A stretch of DNA of 64,000 bases from Acidobacteriota bacterium (GCA_029263335.1 JAJCXS010000299.1:1-64000), one strand, 5' to 3'; numbered from the stretch's first letter, positions 34,209 to 43,527 are shown. The notes: generated by a model not told the origin, from the letters alone. Numbers and translations: made by a program.

Positions 34209-35606
34209 ATGAGTTCGGAACAGGCGCTCGACGTCATCGTTATTGGATCCGGGCCTGGCGGCTACATCGCCGCGATTCGCGCCGCTCAGCTCGGCCTCAA
34301 CACCGCCATCATCGAGCGCGAGTTCATCGGTGGCACGTGTCTCAACGTGGGCTGCATCCCGTCCAAAGCGTTGCTCGACGCCACCCATCTGCTCGCGGAG
34401 ATACGACACGCCGCGGCCTTCGGCATCAAGGTGGACGACGTGGAGGTCGACTTCGCCGCCATGCAGAAGCACAAGGCCAAGACGGTGCGGATGTTGACGG
34501 GAGGAGTGCGCAGCCTGCTCAAGAAACACGGAGTGAAGGTGCATGAGGGCGAGGCGCGCTTTCTCGGCCCCGGCAAGGTTGAAGTGACGGCCGCAGACGG
34601 AACGCTGGAGACGCTGGAGGCCGCCAACGTCATTATCGCCGCCGGGTCGGTGGAAGCGGAGTTGCCGCCGGTGCCATTCGATGGGGACCGTGTCGTATCG
34701 TCGCGCGGGGCGCTGGATTTCGACGACGTGCCGAAGCGGTTGGTTGTCGTGGGCGGCGGCTATATCGGCCTCGAGCTTGGCAGCGTCTACAACCGTCTCG
34801 GCAGCGACGTCGTGGTGCTCGAGATGATGGATCGCATTCTCCCGGAGATGGACACGGAGCTTGCCACCACGGCACAGAAGATCCTGATCGGACAGGGCCT
34901 GGGAATTCATCTGGGGGCGCGCGTCACGGGCGTCGACGTCTCGGACAGTGGGGCTACAGTGCGCTACGCGGTGGGCGACGAGCAGACTGAGGTCGAGACC
35001 GACCGCGTGCTCGTTTCGATCGGGCGCAAGCCTGCGACCGGCGCCTTGAATCTTGAAGCGCTGGGGCTGGAGACCGACGATCGAGGCTTCATCACTGTGG
35101 ATCACGGCATGCGCACGGGTATCCCCGGAACCTACGCAATCGGCGATGTCGTATCGACGCCGATGCTGGCGCACGTCGCCATGGACGAAGGTGTTGTTGC
35201 CGCTGAGTGCATTGCCGGACAGGCCGCCGCCATGGAGTATCACGCCATTCCGGCGGTCGTCTTTACCCACCCGGAGCTTGCTTCGGTAGGGCTCAAGGAG
35301 GACGAGGCCGAGTTGCGCGGTTCGATCAAGGTGGGGCGCTTCCCCTTCCGCGGCAACGGACGCGCGCGCGCCCGAAACGACGTCGAGGGATGGGTGAAGA
35401 TCATTGCCGACGCGCAGACCGACGAGATCTTGGGCGTTCACTGCGTCGGACCCGATGCGGGTCATCTGATCCATGAGGCGGTCGTAGCGATGGGTTACAG
35501 CGGCTACGCCGAGGACCTCGGTCTTACCGTACACGCGCACCCGACACTCTCCGAGGCCTTCAAAGAGGCCGCGCTGGCAGTCGACGATCGCGCGCTACAT
35601 ATCTGA
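34209..35606 (+). CDS. lpdA: Dihydrolipoyl dehydrogenase (E3)
   Basis: FAD enzyme that reoxidises dihydrolipoyl groups with NAD. The 465 residues have the FAD motif IGSGPGGYIAAIRAAQLG, the redox disulphide GGTCLNVGCIPSKALL, the NAD motif VVVGGGYIGLELGSV, TYAIGDVV and the C-terminal HAHPTLSEAFKEA with the catalytic His-Glu pair. Intact in every key position. AAGGAG precedes the ATG. It completes the lipA-E1-E1-E2-E3 set and may also serve other lipoyl systems of the cell. Confidence 0.96.
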   Translation: MSSEQALDVIVIGSGPGGYIAAIRAAQLGLNTAIIEREFIGGTCLNVGCIPSKALLDATHLLAEIRHAAAFGIKVDDVEVDFAAMQKHKAKTVRMLTGGVRSLLKKHGVKVHEGEARFLGPGKVEVTAADGTLETLEAANVIIAAGSVEAELPPVPFDGDRVVSSRGALDFDDVPKRLVVVGGGYIGLELGSVYNRLGSDVVVLEMMDRILPEMDTELATTAQKILIGQGLGIHLGARVTGVDVSDSGATVRYAVGDEQTEVETDRVLVSIGRKPATGALNLEALGLETDDRGFITVDHGMRTGIPGTYAIGDVVSTPMLAHVAMDEGVVAAECIAGQAAAMEYHAIPAVVFTHPELASVGLKEDEAELRGSIKVGRFPFRGNGRARARNDVEGWVKIIADAQTDEILGVHCVGPDAGHLIHEAVVAMGYSGYAEDLGLTVHAHPTLSEAFKEAALAVDDRALHI

Positions 35607-35618
35607 CCAGCCCCGACA

Positions 35619-37811
35619 TTGACCGACTCGGGCAAGGATCTTTTCGACGGCACACTGCGGGGCACCGTCGCCCGGGTCGTGTTCGAGAATCGTGATAGTG
35701 GCTGGGCGGTGATTCACTTCGAGTCCGACACGCGCCCGGGAGTCGACACCGTCATCGGTCCCTTGGCGCCCGTGTTTGTCGGGGAGTTCCTGGAGCTCGA
35801 GGGAGACTGGGAGACCGACAGCCGCTGGGGGCGGCAATTTCGTGTACGCAGCGCCGTGCCGGCCGAGCCCACTTCGATCGAAGGCACGCGGCGCTATCTG
35901 GCGTCCGGGGTGGTGTCGGGCATTGGCCCCGAATTGGCTCGGCGGCTGGTGGCGCGCTTCGGCACGGACACCTTGCGCACGCTGGACGACGAGCCCGAAC
36001 TGCTGCTCCAGGTTCGTGGCATCGGCGCCAAGCGTCTAGCCCAGATCAAGGAAGGCTGGCAGGCGAAGTCCGCCGAACGGCAGGGTCGCATCTTCCTACA
36101 GGGGCATGGTCTCGGCGCGGTTCTGGCACAGCGCGTTCTGCGCAGGTGGGGCGACGAGACGATCACTCGCGTGAAGCGAGATCCCTACTCGCTGGTCCGC
36201 GAGGTCGCCGGGGTCGGCTTTCGCACCGCCGACGACCTGGCGCAGCGGATCGGCATCGAGGCCGATGCGCCGCAGCGGCTCGCTGCCGGTGTGTTGCACT
36301 CCCTGCAGGTGGCGGCCGGCGCGGGGCATTGCTTTCTTCCGGCGGCCGAACTGGGCGCCACGGTCACTAAGCTGCTGCGTATCGAAGACCCGGATGCTCT
36401 CGAGGAGGTCGTGGAGGATCTCGTATCGCGTCGCCGCCTGGTGGTGGAAGCACCCGCCGAGGGTAGGGAAGCGTGGCGAGTGTGGGATCGGCAACTGCAT
36501 GCGGCAGAATGTCGTGTGAGCCGCCGGCTGGGGGAACTGGCCACTACACCGACGCCCACAGCACCCGAGCGGGTGCGACGCGCCCTGGAGGTTGTGGCCG
36601 AGCGGCTACACATCACCTTGGCTCCGGAACAGAGCCGCGCCGTCGAAAGCGCGTTCGCCCGGTCATTGCTGGTCGTCACCGGCGGCCCGGGAACCGGCAA
36701 GACCACCCTCATCCGCGCCGTGGTCGCGTGTGCCGAGCGTCTCGATCTGACGGTGGCGCTCGCTGCTCCGACCGGACGCGCGGCGAAACGCATGGAGCAG
36801 GCGACCGACCACGAGGCGCGTACGCTCCACCGTTGGCTCGAGTACCGCTTCGAAACGGGGTTTGGCCGCGACGAGGACAACCCCCTGGAGGCAGATCTGG
36901 TGGTCGTCGACGAGATGTCGATGGTGGACCTGAACCTCATGGACGCCCTGGTGGCCGCACTGAAGCGCGGCGCGCGGCTCCTCCTGGTCGGCGATGCGGA
37001 CCAGCTGCCGCCGGTCGGGCCGGGAGCGGTGCTCCGCGACCTGGTTCGCGCTGAGGCCGTTCACGCGGTCCGACTGCAGGTCATCTTTCGCCAGGCTCAG
37101 GCGAGTCAGATTGTTCGCAACGCCCATCGGATCAACTCGGGCGAGATGCCGACCTCTACTCCGGAAGGTGACGAGGCCAGCGATTTTTATCTCATCGAGC
37201 CCGAAGACGCCGAGCATGCCGTCGATCTGGTGACACGACTGGTCAAGCGACGATTGCCGGAACGATTCGGCCTCGATCCCCGCTTCGACGTGCAGGTGCT
37301 GGCGCCGATGCATCGCGGCCGCGGTGGGGTCTCAGCGCTCAATGCGACGCTGCAAGATGCGCTCAACCCGGGCACCGCGACAGCGCGGCCGGAGGCGCTG
37401 GAGCTGCGCGCCGGCGATCGTGTCATGCAGCTGCGCAATGACTATGACAAGGAGGTGTTCAATGGCGACATCGGACATGTCTTCGCCCTGGACGAGGAGT
37501 CGGTCAGCGTCGACTTCGAGGGGCGCCTGGTGGGGTACCGACGAGAAGATAGCGGAGATCTGGCCCTTGCCTACGCCAGCACGGTCCACAAGAGCCAGGG
37601 CAGCGAGTACCCCGGCGTCGTTGTCGTGCTGCTACCGGAACATCACATCATGCTGCAGCGCAATCTGCTCTACACCGCGCTTACCCGCGCCAGCAAGGTG
37701 GCGGTTCTGGTGGCGTCTCACAAGGCACTAGGGCGAGCGGTTCGTAACGCTTCGCCTGCCGCACGCAATACCTCTTTGGCTGAGCGACTGAGCGAGGAGA
37801 TCGAAGGATGA
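35619..37811 (+). CDS. recD2: RecD2-type DNA helicase
   Basis: 730 residues starting at a TTG (35619), 12 bp after E3. An N-terminal OB-like part (GTVARVVFENRDSGWAVIHF) is followed by helix-hairpin-helix repeats (GVVSGIGPELARRLVARFG, VRGIGAKRLAQIKEGW). Helicase core: Walker A TGGPGTGKTTLIRA, APTGRAAKRM, Walker B VVVDEMSMVD, GDADQLPPVGPG and motif VI LLYTALTRASK. This is the long N-terminus characteristic of RecD2, a 5'-3' helicase that works without RecBC. Shares ATGA with the next gene. Confidence 0.92.
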   Translation: MTDSGKDLFDGTLRGTVARVVFENRDSGWAVIHFESDTRPGVDTVIGPLAPVFVGEFLELEGDWETDSRWGRQFRVRSAVPAEPTSIEGTRRYLASGVVSGIGPELARRLVARFGTDTLRTLDDEPELLLQVRGIGAKRLAQIKEGWQAKSAERQGRIFLQGHGLGAVLAQRVLRRWGDETITRVKRDPYSLVREVAGVGFRTADDLAQRIGIEADAPQRLAAGVLHSLQVAAGAGHCFLPAAELGATVTKLLRIEDPDALEEVVEDLVSRRRLVVEAPAEGREAWRVWDRQLHAAECRVSRRLGELATTPTPTAPERVRRALEVVAERLHITLAPEQSRAVESAFARSLLVVTGGPGTGKTTLIRAVVACAERLDLTVALAAPTGRAAKRMEQATDHEARTLHRWLEYRFETGFGRDEDNPLEADLVVVDEMSMVDLNLMDALVAALKRGARLLLVGDADQLPPVGPGAVLRDLVRAEAVHAVRLQVIFRQAQASQIVRNAHRINSGEMPTSTPEGDEASDFYLIEPEDAEHAVDLVTRLVKRRLPERFGLDPRFDVQVLAPMHRGRGGVSALNATLQDALNPGTATARPEALELRAGDRVMQLRNDYDKEVFNGDIGHVFALDEESVSVDFEGRLVGYRREDSGDLALAYASTVHKSQGSEYPGVVVVLLPEHHIMLQRNLLYTALTRASKVAVLVASHKALGRAVRNASPAARNTSLAERLSEEIEG

Positions 37812-38467
37812 ACGCGCAGGACCCGATCGACGGATTGTTCGTGCACTGTGAGGTCGTTGAGCCATTTGCCGAGAACGCCCGGCTCGTTGGCTGCACGCAG
37901 TCTGGCGTTGCGGTCCTCGTGGATCCGGGAGGTCATGTAGAGCAGCTCATGGAGGTGGCTTCGGCGCGGGGGTTGGAGATCGAGGCCATTTGGCTCACTC
38001 ATGCTCATCTGGACCATGTGACCGGCGTCGCCGACGCCATTGCCAGACTTGGCCAGGTGCCCATTCTGCTGCTTCGCGAGGACCTGCCTCTGTACCTGGC
38101 TGTGGCGCAGCAGGGACAGATGTTCGGTCTCGATGTCGAGCAGCCGCCGGAACCTACTCGTTGGCTCGAGGTTGGCGAGACCCTGGAACTCGGAAAGCTG
38201 CGAGCGCAGGTACTGCACCTGCCCGGGCACAGCCCGGGGCACGTCGGCTTCTGGTTCGCGGCGCAGCAGACCATCCTCTCGGGCGATGTGCTCTTCGCGG
38301 GATCCATCGGGCGGACGGATCTGCCGGGAGGGGACTACGAGACCCTCATGCGCTCGATCCGCGAGGGCATGCTGCCGCTTGGCGACGAGGTCACCGTGTT
38401 GTGCGGGCACGGCCCGGACACGACCATCGCGCGTGAGCGCGACAGCAACCCGTTTCTGGCCAGCTGA
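37808..38467 (+). CDS. Metallo-beta-lactamase-fold hydrolase, GloB/YcbL-like
   Basis: 219 residues. Metal site motifs are THAHLDHVTG (HxHxDH), the His in LPGHSPGHVGFWF, the Asp in LSGDVLFAGSIGRTDLPGG and the His in LCGHGPDT. This spacing is that of small glyoxalase-II-like thioester hydrolases such as YcbL. The substrate is unproven. It is the last gene of the lipA-to-MBL run, overlapping recD2 by ATGA. Confidence 0.85.
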   Translation: MNAQDPIDGLFVHCEVVEPFAENARLVGCTQSGVAVLVDPGGHVEQLMEVASARGLEIEAIWLTHAHLDHVTGVADAIARLGQVPILLLREDLPLYLAVAQQGQMFGLDVEQPPEPTRWLEVGETLELGKLRAQVLHLPGHSPGHVGFWFAAQQTILSGDVLFAGSIGRTDLPGGDYETLMRSIREGMLPLGDEVTVLCGHGPDTTIARERDSNPFLAS

Positions 38468-38474
38468 GGTTGTC

Positions 38475-38497
38475 GGCCGGGGACGCGTCCCGCGGCC
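38475..38497. terminator. Candidate bidirectional hairpin between convergent genes
   Basis: The 12-bp palindrome GGGACGCGTCCC (38480-38491) is extended by GGCCG/CGGCC. It sits in the 37-bp gap between the MBL gene (plus) and the Grx-TrxR gene (minus). There is no T tract, so terminator function is only likely by position. Confidence 0.35.
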
Positions 38498-38504
38498 GGC
38501 CTCG

Positions 38505-39824
38505 TTACGCCCCCATCAAGCGGTTGGTCAGCCAGCGCTCGGTATCGAGTGCGGCGCGGCAACCGTATCCAGCGGCGGTGATGGCCTGTCGATAATGGTG
38601 GTCATGGATATCGCCGGCCACGAAGACGCCTTCGATCGCCGTATGGGGCAGGGGGCGGTCCCCTTCCTTCACATACCCGAGGTCGTCGAGGTCGATCGCC
38701 AGTCCGCGCAGAATCGCGGTATTGGGATCATGTCCGATGGCGATGAAGCAGCCGTCGACGGTAAGGTCTTGTTCCTCGCCGCTGTGCACATCCACGGTTC
38801 GCACGGCCTGCAGTCCGGTCTTGGAGGAGCCGACGAACTCCTTGACCCGGGTGTTCCACACCACTTCGATGCGGTCGTTGGCCAGGGCGCGTTCCGCCAT
38901 GACCGGGCTGGCACGAAACTCGTCGCGGCGGTGCAGGATGGTCACCTTGCTGGCGAACTTGGTAAGGAACAGGGCTTCCTCCAACGCCGAGTCGCCGCCA
39001 CCAACCACCGCGATGGGGCGGTCGCGAAAGAACGCGGCGTCGCAGGTGGCGCAGGTCGACACGCCGTAGCCGCGTAGATCGAGTTCCCCGGGCACGCCGA
39101 TCTCCTTGGAAGAGGCGCCGGTGGCCACGATGAGAGCGTCACAGGTGTAGCGAGCGCCACCCTCCAAGACCACGCCAAAGGGCTGCTCGGCCACCTCCAG
39201 CGTCTCCGCGTGACCGATCATGATCTCGGCACCGAAGCGCTCTGCCTGCGCCTTCATGTTCTCAATCAGATCAGGGCCCTGGACTCCCTCGGGGAAGCCG
39301 GGAAAATTCTCGACCTCGGTGGTTGTGTACAGCTGGCCACCGAATTCCCGGCCCGAGATAACCAGCGGCTTGAGGTTGGCGCGGGCTGTGTAGATCGCGG
39401 CCGTCAGCCCGGCGCAACCCGAGCCGAGGATGATCACGGGGCGATGGTTGTCAGACACGGCGTCCTCCTGGTCAGGCTGAAAGTTCGTAGAATTGTCATC
39501 CGCGGGCGGATCGGCGGCCGCCGGCGCGGCCTCACGCAGCAGTGGTTCCAGTTCGCCGCGAGTCTCGAGGTCCGAGAGCTGGTCATAGCCGCCCACATGC
39601 ACGTCGCCGATGAAGATCTGTGGTGCCGTCCGTCTTCCACCGCTACGCTCGATCATCTGCTGTATCAGTTCGCGGTCGCCGGAGACGTTGATCTCGACGA
39701 AGTCCGCGTCCTTGCTCTGTAGCAGGCGCTTGGCCCAGACACAGTAGCCGCAGAAGGTCTTGGTGTAGATGACGATGTCAGACACGAGATTCCTGGAAGC
39801 AGTGGTCGCGATGGCGCCGCTCAC
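38505..39824 (-). CDS. Glutaredoxin-thioredoxin reductase fusion protein
   Basis: One 439-residue frame. Residues about 15-100 form a glutaredoxin: DIVIYTKTFCGYC with CxxC at 25 and 28, the cis-Pro motif TAPQIFIGD, and GGYDQL. An Ala/Pro/Asp linker (about 100-122) leads to a complete thioredoxin reductase: IILGSGCAGLTAAIYTARANL (FAD), the redox CATC in VSTCATCDAAFF, VVGGGDSALEEALFL (NADPH) and GVFVAGDIHDHHYRQAITAAGYG. A GTG at 39458, in frame and preceded 5 nt upstream by AGGAGG, would give a free 317-residue reductase of normal TrxB length. A GTG at 39785 is an alternative start for the whole fusion. Likely a thiol-disulphide system carrying its own electron acceptor. Confidence 0.9.
   Translation of the reverse strand: MSGAIATTASRNLVSDIVIYTKTFCGYCVWAKRLLQSKDADFVEINVSGDRELIQQMIERSGGRRTAPQIFIGDVHVGGYDQLSDLETRGELEPLLREAAPAAADPPADDNSTNFQPDQEDAVSDNHRPVIILGSGCAGLTAAIYTARANLKPLVISGREFGGQLYTTTEVENFPGFPEGVQGPDLIENMKAQAERFGAEIMIGHAETLEVAEQPFGVVLEGGARYTCDALIVATGASSKEIGVPGELDLRGYGVSTCATCDAAFFRDRPIAVVGGGDSALEEALFLTKFASKVTILHRRDEFRASPVMAERALANDRIEVVWNTRVKEFVGSSKTGLQAVRTVDVHSGEEQDLTVDGCFIAIGHDPNTAILRGLAIDLDDLGYVKEGDRPLPHTAIEGVFVAGDIHDHHYRQAITAAGYGCRAALDTERWLTNRLMGA
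39456..39469 (-). promoter_or_regulatory. Internal ribosome binding site before the thioredoxin reductase half
   Basis: On the minus strand AGGAGG (39464-39469) is followed after 5 nt by GTG (39458-39456) and Ser-Asp-Asn. The spacing and sequence are ideal, better than at most true starts in this window. Confidence 0.6.
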
Positions 39825-39968
39825 GAGACAACGGACTGTAATCGTAACGTCTGTGGGGCCTTCTCATGTGTCCGTTTCACGCCGAGCAGTCCGGCCGGGT
39901 AAGGTAGATGACCGTGCGCTCGATCGCGGTACTGTCAGCCGCGAAGATCAGCCCCAGGAGCAGAACCG

Positions 39969-40727
39969 TTGCATCAGCCAGCGTCGGCAACTGACCGCGA
40001 GAAAGGGGTAGCACTGGTCACGGGTGGCGCGGTCCGCGTTGGGCGGGCGATCAGCGAAGCGCTGGCGGCAATGGGATACCACGTGGCCGTGAATTATCTC
40101 GAATCGGAGGGCGCAGCGGCCGAAGTCGTCGGCAACATCCGGGCTGCCGGCGGACAGGCAAGCGCGGTCGGGGCCGATGTCACCGATGCCGATGCCTGTC
40201 GGGAGCTGGTCGACCGTATCGGTCAGATCGGGCCCGTGAGTGTGTTGGTGAACAACGCCGCGGTTTTCGAGAGGCGGCCGTTCCTGGAGCTGGACGACGA
40301 CATCTGGCAGCGGCACCTGCGTCTCAACCTGGAAGCTCCGTATCGCCTGAGCCTGCTCGTCGGGCGCAGCATGTGGGAGGCGGGCCGCGGTCGGATCATC
40401 AACATCTGCGGCACCGTCGGCATCGAGCCACGAGGCGAATACGGTCCCTACTGCGTGGCGAAACGCGGTCTTGACGAGCTAACGCGATGCTGCGCGGAAG
40501 CCCTCGCGCCGCGAGTGCAGGTCAACGGCATCGCTCCGGGTGCCATTCTGTTTCCCCATGGCACTGGTGCGGACGAGCAGCGCCGGATCCTGGGTCGGGT
40601 TCCCGCAGGCAGAACCGGATCGCCGCAGGATATCGCTGCCGTGGTCTGCTTCCTGGCCACGGCGCCCGAGTACGTCACCGGCACCGTGCTGCCTGTGGAT
40701 GGTGGCGTGTCGGTCCATGACAGCTAA
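39969..40727 (+). CDS. Short-chain dehydrogenase, pteridine-reductase-like
   Basis: 252 residues from a TTG start. VALVTGGAVRVGRAISEALA resembles the TGxxRR-type cofactor loop of pteridine/dihydromonapterin reductases (FolM, PTR1). Further motifs: LVNNAAVF, INICGTVGIEP where a Cys replaces the usual catalytic Ser, YCVAKRG (Tyr-x3-Lys) and VNGIAPGAILFP. The family assignment is firm, the pteridine substrate is a guess. It begins a three-gene run with an epimerase-like gene and a CDF transporter. The 144 bp upstream (39825-39968) show no clear structure. Confidence 0.78.
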   Translation: MHQPASATDREKGVALVTGGAVRVGRAISEALAAMGYHVAVNYLESEGAAAEVVGNIRAAGGQASAVGADVTDADACRELVDRIGQIGPVSVLVNNAAVFERRPFLELDDDIWQRHLRLNLEAPYRLSLLVGRSMWEAGRGRIINICGTVGIEPRGEYGPYCVAKRGLDELTRCCAEALAPRVQVNGIAPGAILFPHGTGADEQRRILGRVPAGRTGSPQDIAAVVCFLATAPEYVTGTVLPVDGGVSVHDS

Positions 40728-40740
40728 GGCGGGCCGCTCG

Positions 40741-41634
40741 ATGCGCGTCGTGATCATCGGCTCCGGCGAGCTGCCTGCGGCACTGGCCAGGCGCGTGCAC
40801 GAGCGCGGCGATGAGGTCGCCGGCCTGGGTCCGTCGAGAACCGACGGGTGGCCTGCGGGGGTGCCCTACACGGTGTTCGATAGCGTTGCCCTGCTGTCGG
40901 ACGCTCTCGTTGCCGATCACCCCGCGGTAGTCGTCGTCTTCGGTCCGGATCGCCTCGAGCGACCCGCGATTCCGCCTGTCGAGATCGTTCGTGCGGTGGC
41001 AGCGCTCGACAGTGCTCGGCTGATCTACTGGGGCTCGGCGTTCGTATACGGCAGACCCCAGGCTGTTCAGGGCTGCGCGTTGCTCGAACTCGCGCCGCTC
41101 GCGGCAGGCGGACGATCGGCGTCCGCGGCGGAGGCGGACGAGGCCGTGCAGTCGATGGTTGCGGAAGGGCAGGGGGGCGTCCACCTGTTCCGGGCGGCCG
41201 AAGTGGTGGGTGGGCAAGGGAGTCCGCCGCTCGACGGCCTGGGGGCCCTCACCATCGTTCCGACACCGTCGAATCACCGGCACCTGCAGCTGCTCGATCA
41301 GCGCGATGCGGTGGAGGTGCTTGACCGTGCCTTGAAGGGAGGGAATCCGGGTATCTACAACGTCAGCGCTGACGGCATCGTGAAGGTGGACGACGCTTGC
41401 CGGGCAATGGGCCGCAGCACGATCAGGCTGCCGCGTGTGCTCTTGACTCTGGCGGCCTACGGTGCGCGCGGCACGGGCCGAGTGCGCTCGGCCCGTGAGC
41501 TGCTGCGACTGACGCGCGGCTCGCCGGTTCTGGACAACTCCCGGCTCAAGACTCACTTCGGCTTTCGCCCACGGTTCACCACTCGCGGCGCTTTGGCGGC
41601 GGCTCGCGACAACCTCGACGGCCGCGACTCATGA
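40741..41634 (+). CDS. NAD-dependent epimerase/dehydratase-like protein
   Basis: 297 residues. It starts MRVVIIGSGELPAALARRVH, a nucleotide-binding fold in which the glycine loop is GSGELP. YWGSAFVYGRP resembles the Ser/Tyr region of extended SDRs, and GGNPGIYNVSADG matches the C-terminal end of the family, but the Tyr-x3-Lys catalytic pair is not evident. An in-frame ATG at 40717 overlapping the previous gene is an alternative start. Its stop overlaps the next ATG as ATGA. The substrate is unknown. Confidence 0.68.
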   Translation: MRVVIIGSGELPAALARRVHERGDEVAGLGPSRTDGWPAGVPYTVFDSVALLSDALVADHPAVVVVFGPDRLERPAIPPVEIVRAVAALDSARLIYWGSAFVYGRPQAVQGCALLELAPLAAGGRSASAAEADEAVQSMVAEGQGGVHLFRAAEVVGGQGSPPLDGLGALTIVPTPSNHRHLQLLDQRDAVEVLDRALKGGNPGIYNVSADGIVKVDDACRAMGRSTIRLPRVLLTLAAYGARGTGRVRSARELLRLTRGSPVLDNSRLKTHFGFRPRFTTRGALAAARDNLDGRDS

Positions 41635-42638
41635 CCGGGCCGGACCCGGGCAGGGAGGCTACGAGGCAGCGTTTCCGCGCCCCCGAACACGAACGGGCGC
41701 AGCGCCTGATGGCTGGTCATCGAGCGCATGAACTCGCAGTCAAGACAACGATCTTCCGCCGTGCTGTCCTGGCGGCAGTCGGTCTCTTCTTTCTCAAGGT
41801 CGCTGCCGGAATCGCCACCAACAGTCTTGCCATTCTGGCCTCCAGCCTCGATTCGCTGCTCGACGCGGCGTTCTCGGGTTTGAACTGGTACTCGGCGGTC
41901 AAGGCGGAGAAGCCTGCCGATCCCGAACATCCATTCGGCCACGGCAAGATCGAGAGCCTCGTAGGCGGACTGCAGGCGCTGCTCCTGGCTGTCGTCGCCG
42001 CCGTGATCGCCTACTCGGCGATCGAGCGTGTGCGGATGCCGCAGCCAGTTGAGGGCACAACGCTCGGCGTCGTTGCGATGCTCATCTCCGCGGCCGTGGC
42101 GCTGACGCTATCGAGGTCTATCCGCAGGCTGGCGGCCGGCTCGGAGTCTCCGATTCTGGCCACCGAGCAGCTGCACTACTCGATGGATTTCACCACCCAC
42201 GCCGGGGTCATCCTGGCGCTCGTGCTGCAGCGGTTCACCGGCATCGTCTACTTCGATCCGTTCGTCTCGATGCTGATCGCGCTGTTCGTGCTGTGGCAAG
42301 TGCGCGCGGTGGTGAGCGGCTCGGTGCAGGACCTGGTGGATCGAGAGTTGCCGCATGGCGTGCAGGATCAGATCGTGGCGGTACTCGACGCGCATGCCGG
42401 TCAGGTTCTCGCCTACCACGGACTGCGGACACGTCGGGCAGGAAGTCAGAAGATCGTTAGCCTGCACGTCGTGCTGTGCAAGACGATTACCTTCGAGACC
42501 TCACACCACATCGTCGATCACATCGAAGAGGAGCTGGCGGTGGCGATTCCGCGCTCCGATGTCACGATTCATGCGGATCCGTGTGGTGACTACTGTCCGG
42601 GGGAGTCGAAGTGTCCGTGGGCTCGGGTGCTGCGCTAG
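41631..42638 (+). CDS. Cation diffusion facilitator (CDF) metal exporter
   Basis: 335 residues, inner-membrane proton-coupled exporter of divalent metals. FLKVAAGIATNSLAILASSL followed by DSLLDAAFSG contains the metal-site aspartates of helix 2. HPFGHGKIESLVGG follows helix 2, and HYSMDFTTHAGV has the His/Asp site of helix 5, a FieF/YiiP-like arrangement. A soluble C-terminal domain ends in a Cys-rich tail (DPCGDYCPGESKCPW) that may bind metal. Its last 77 bp overlap the end of the convergent CPBP gene. Confidence 0.9.
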   Translation: MTGPDPGREATRQRFRAPEHERAQRLMAGHRAHELAVKTTIFRRAVLAAVGLFFLKVAAGIATNSLAILASSLDSLLDAAFSGLNWYSAVKAEKPADPEHPFGHGKIESLVGGLQALLLAVVAAVIAYSAIERVRMPQPVEGTTLGVVAMLISAAVALTLSRSIRRLAAGSESPILATEQLHYSMDFTTHAGVILALVLQRFTGIVYFDPFVSMLIALFVLWQVRAVVSGSVQDLVDRELPHGVQDQIVAVLDAHAGQVLAYHGLRTRRAGSQKIVSLHVVLCKTITFETSHHIVDHIEEELAVAIPRSDVTIHADPCGDYCPGESKCPWARVLR

Positions 42639-43527
42639 CAGCCGAGCCGACGTCGCTGGTCTGCCGCGGCCGCGCGTAGCGAATGTAGGCGACCAGCATG
42701 ACAAAGAAGACGGTGCCGGAGATACCGGCGGTCAGCAGCGCCTGCGCCATGGTAGGGCTGGGCGCGCTCGCGTCGGCGTAGGGCACCAGCGCAAACGCCA
42801 GCAGGTTGTTGGCGCCGTGCGCAACCATGGCCGGGAAGATCGACCCGGAGCGCCAGACCAGGATGCCGAAGTAGATGCCCAGGAGTGTGCGGGGCAGCAG
42901 GCCGATGAAATCGAGATGGAAGACCGCGAACAGCAGGGCGGAGATGACGATCGCGGACCACATGCGACCTCCTCGCGCCAGCAGTTGCATGAGCACGCCG
43001 CGGAACAGGATTTCCTCGCACACGGCGGCCAGCACTACCGCGCCGAGCATCAGGATCAGCAGGTCGGCGGTGGTATTGGCCCGCAACAGTGTTCCGAGGG
43101 CGTCCTCCAGCATCTCGCGCCAGGCGTCTCCGCCCGGCATCGAATCGAGAACGATCTCTTGAACCGAGCCGCCGAACAGCTGCAGCGGAAACGCAGCCGC
43201 ACCGGCGACAACGTAGTGGCTCCAGTGTGCCGAGCGGAGCAGGAACGCATCTCGAAACGGAAGGCCCAGTAGCATCGCGAAGAGCACGGGGGCGAGCAGA
43301 ATGGCCCCGATCTCGTCGACGATGATGAGCAGCTTGAAGTCCAGGCCCAGCAGCGTCCCGCCCATCGCCGCGAACAGATGCAGGGCGAGGGCGAAGAGAA
43401 ACAGCGCAAGCGCCGTCCAGCGAGCGGACAAGGGCGGAGGCCAGGGCAAGGGTACAGTTCCGGCGTTGTGGGAGGCGGGGACGCGCCGCGTCGGGTAACT
43501 TCGCCTGCGGCGGCGCGATTCTAGCAT
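42562..43527 (-). CDS. CPBP-family (CAAX protease-like) intramembrane metalloprotease
   Basis: 321 residues from ATG 43527. Several membrane segments, with the family's three motifs in order: CEEILFRGVLMQLL (Glu-Glu-x3-Arg), FAVFHLDFIGLLP and MVAHGANNLLA. The family includes Rce1-like proteases and bacteriocin-immunity proteins; the substrate is unknown. The C-terminus after the last helix is a Ser/Thr/Pro/His-rich tail, and that tail is the part lying antisense to the CDF gene. The open frame continues to 43668 but crosses the thioesterase start. ATGs of the two divergent genes are only 37 bp apart. Confidence 0.84.
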   Translation of the reverse strand: MLESRRRRRSYPTRRVPASHNAGTVPLPWPPPLSARWTALALFLFALALHLFAAMGGTLLGLDFKLLIIVDEIGAILLAPVLFAMLLGLPFRDAFLLRSAHWSHYVVAGAAAFPLQLFGGSVQEIVLDSMPGGDAWREMLEDALGTLLRANTTADLLILMLGAVVLAAVCEEILFRGVLMQLLARGGRMWSAIVISALLFAVFHLDFIGLLPRTLLGIYFGILVWRSGSIFPAMVAHGANNLLAFALVPYADASAPSPTMAQALLTAGISGTVFFVMLVAYIRYARPRQTSDVGSAASAAPEPTDTSTPPDSSHHTDPHES

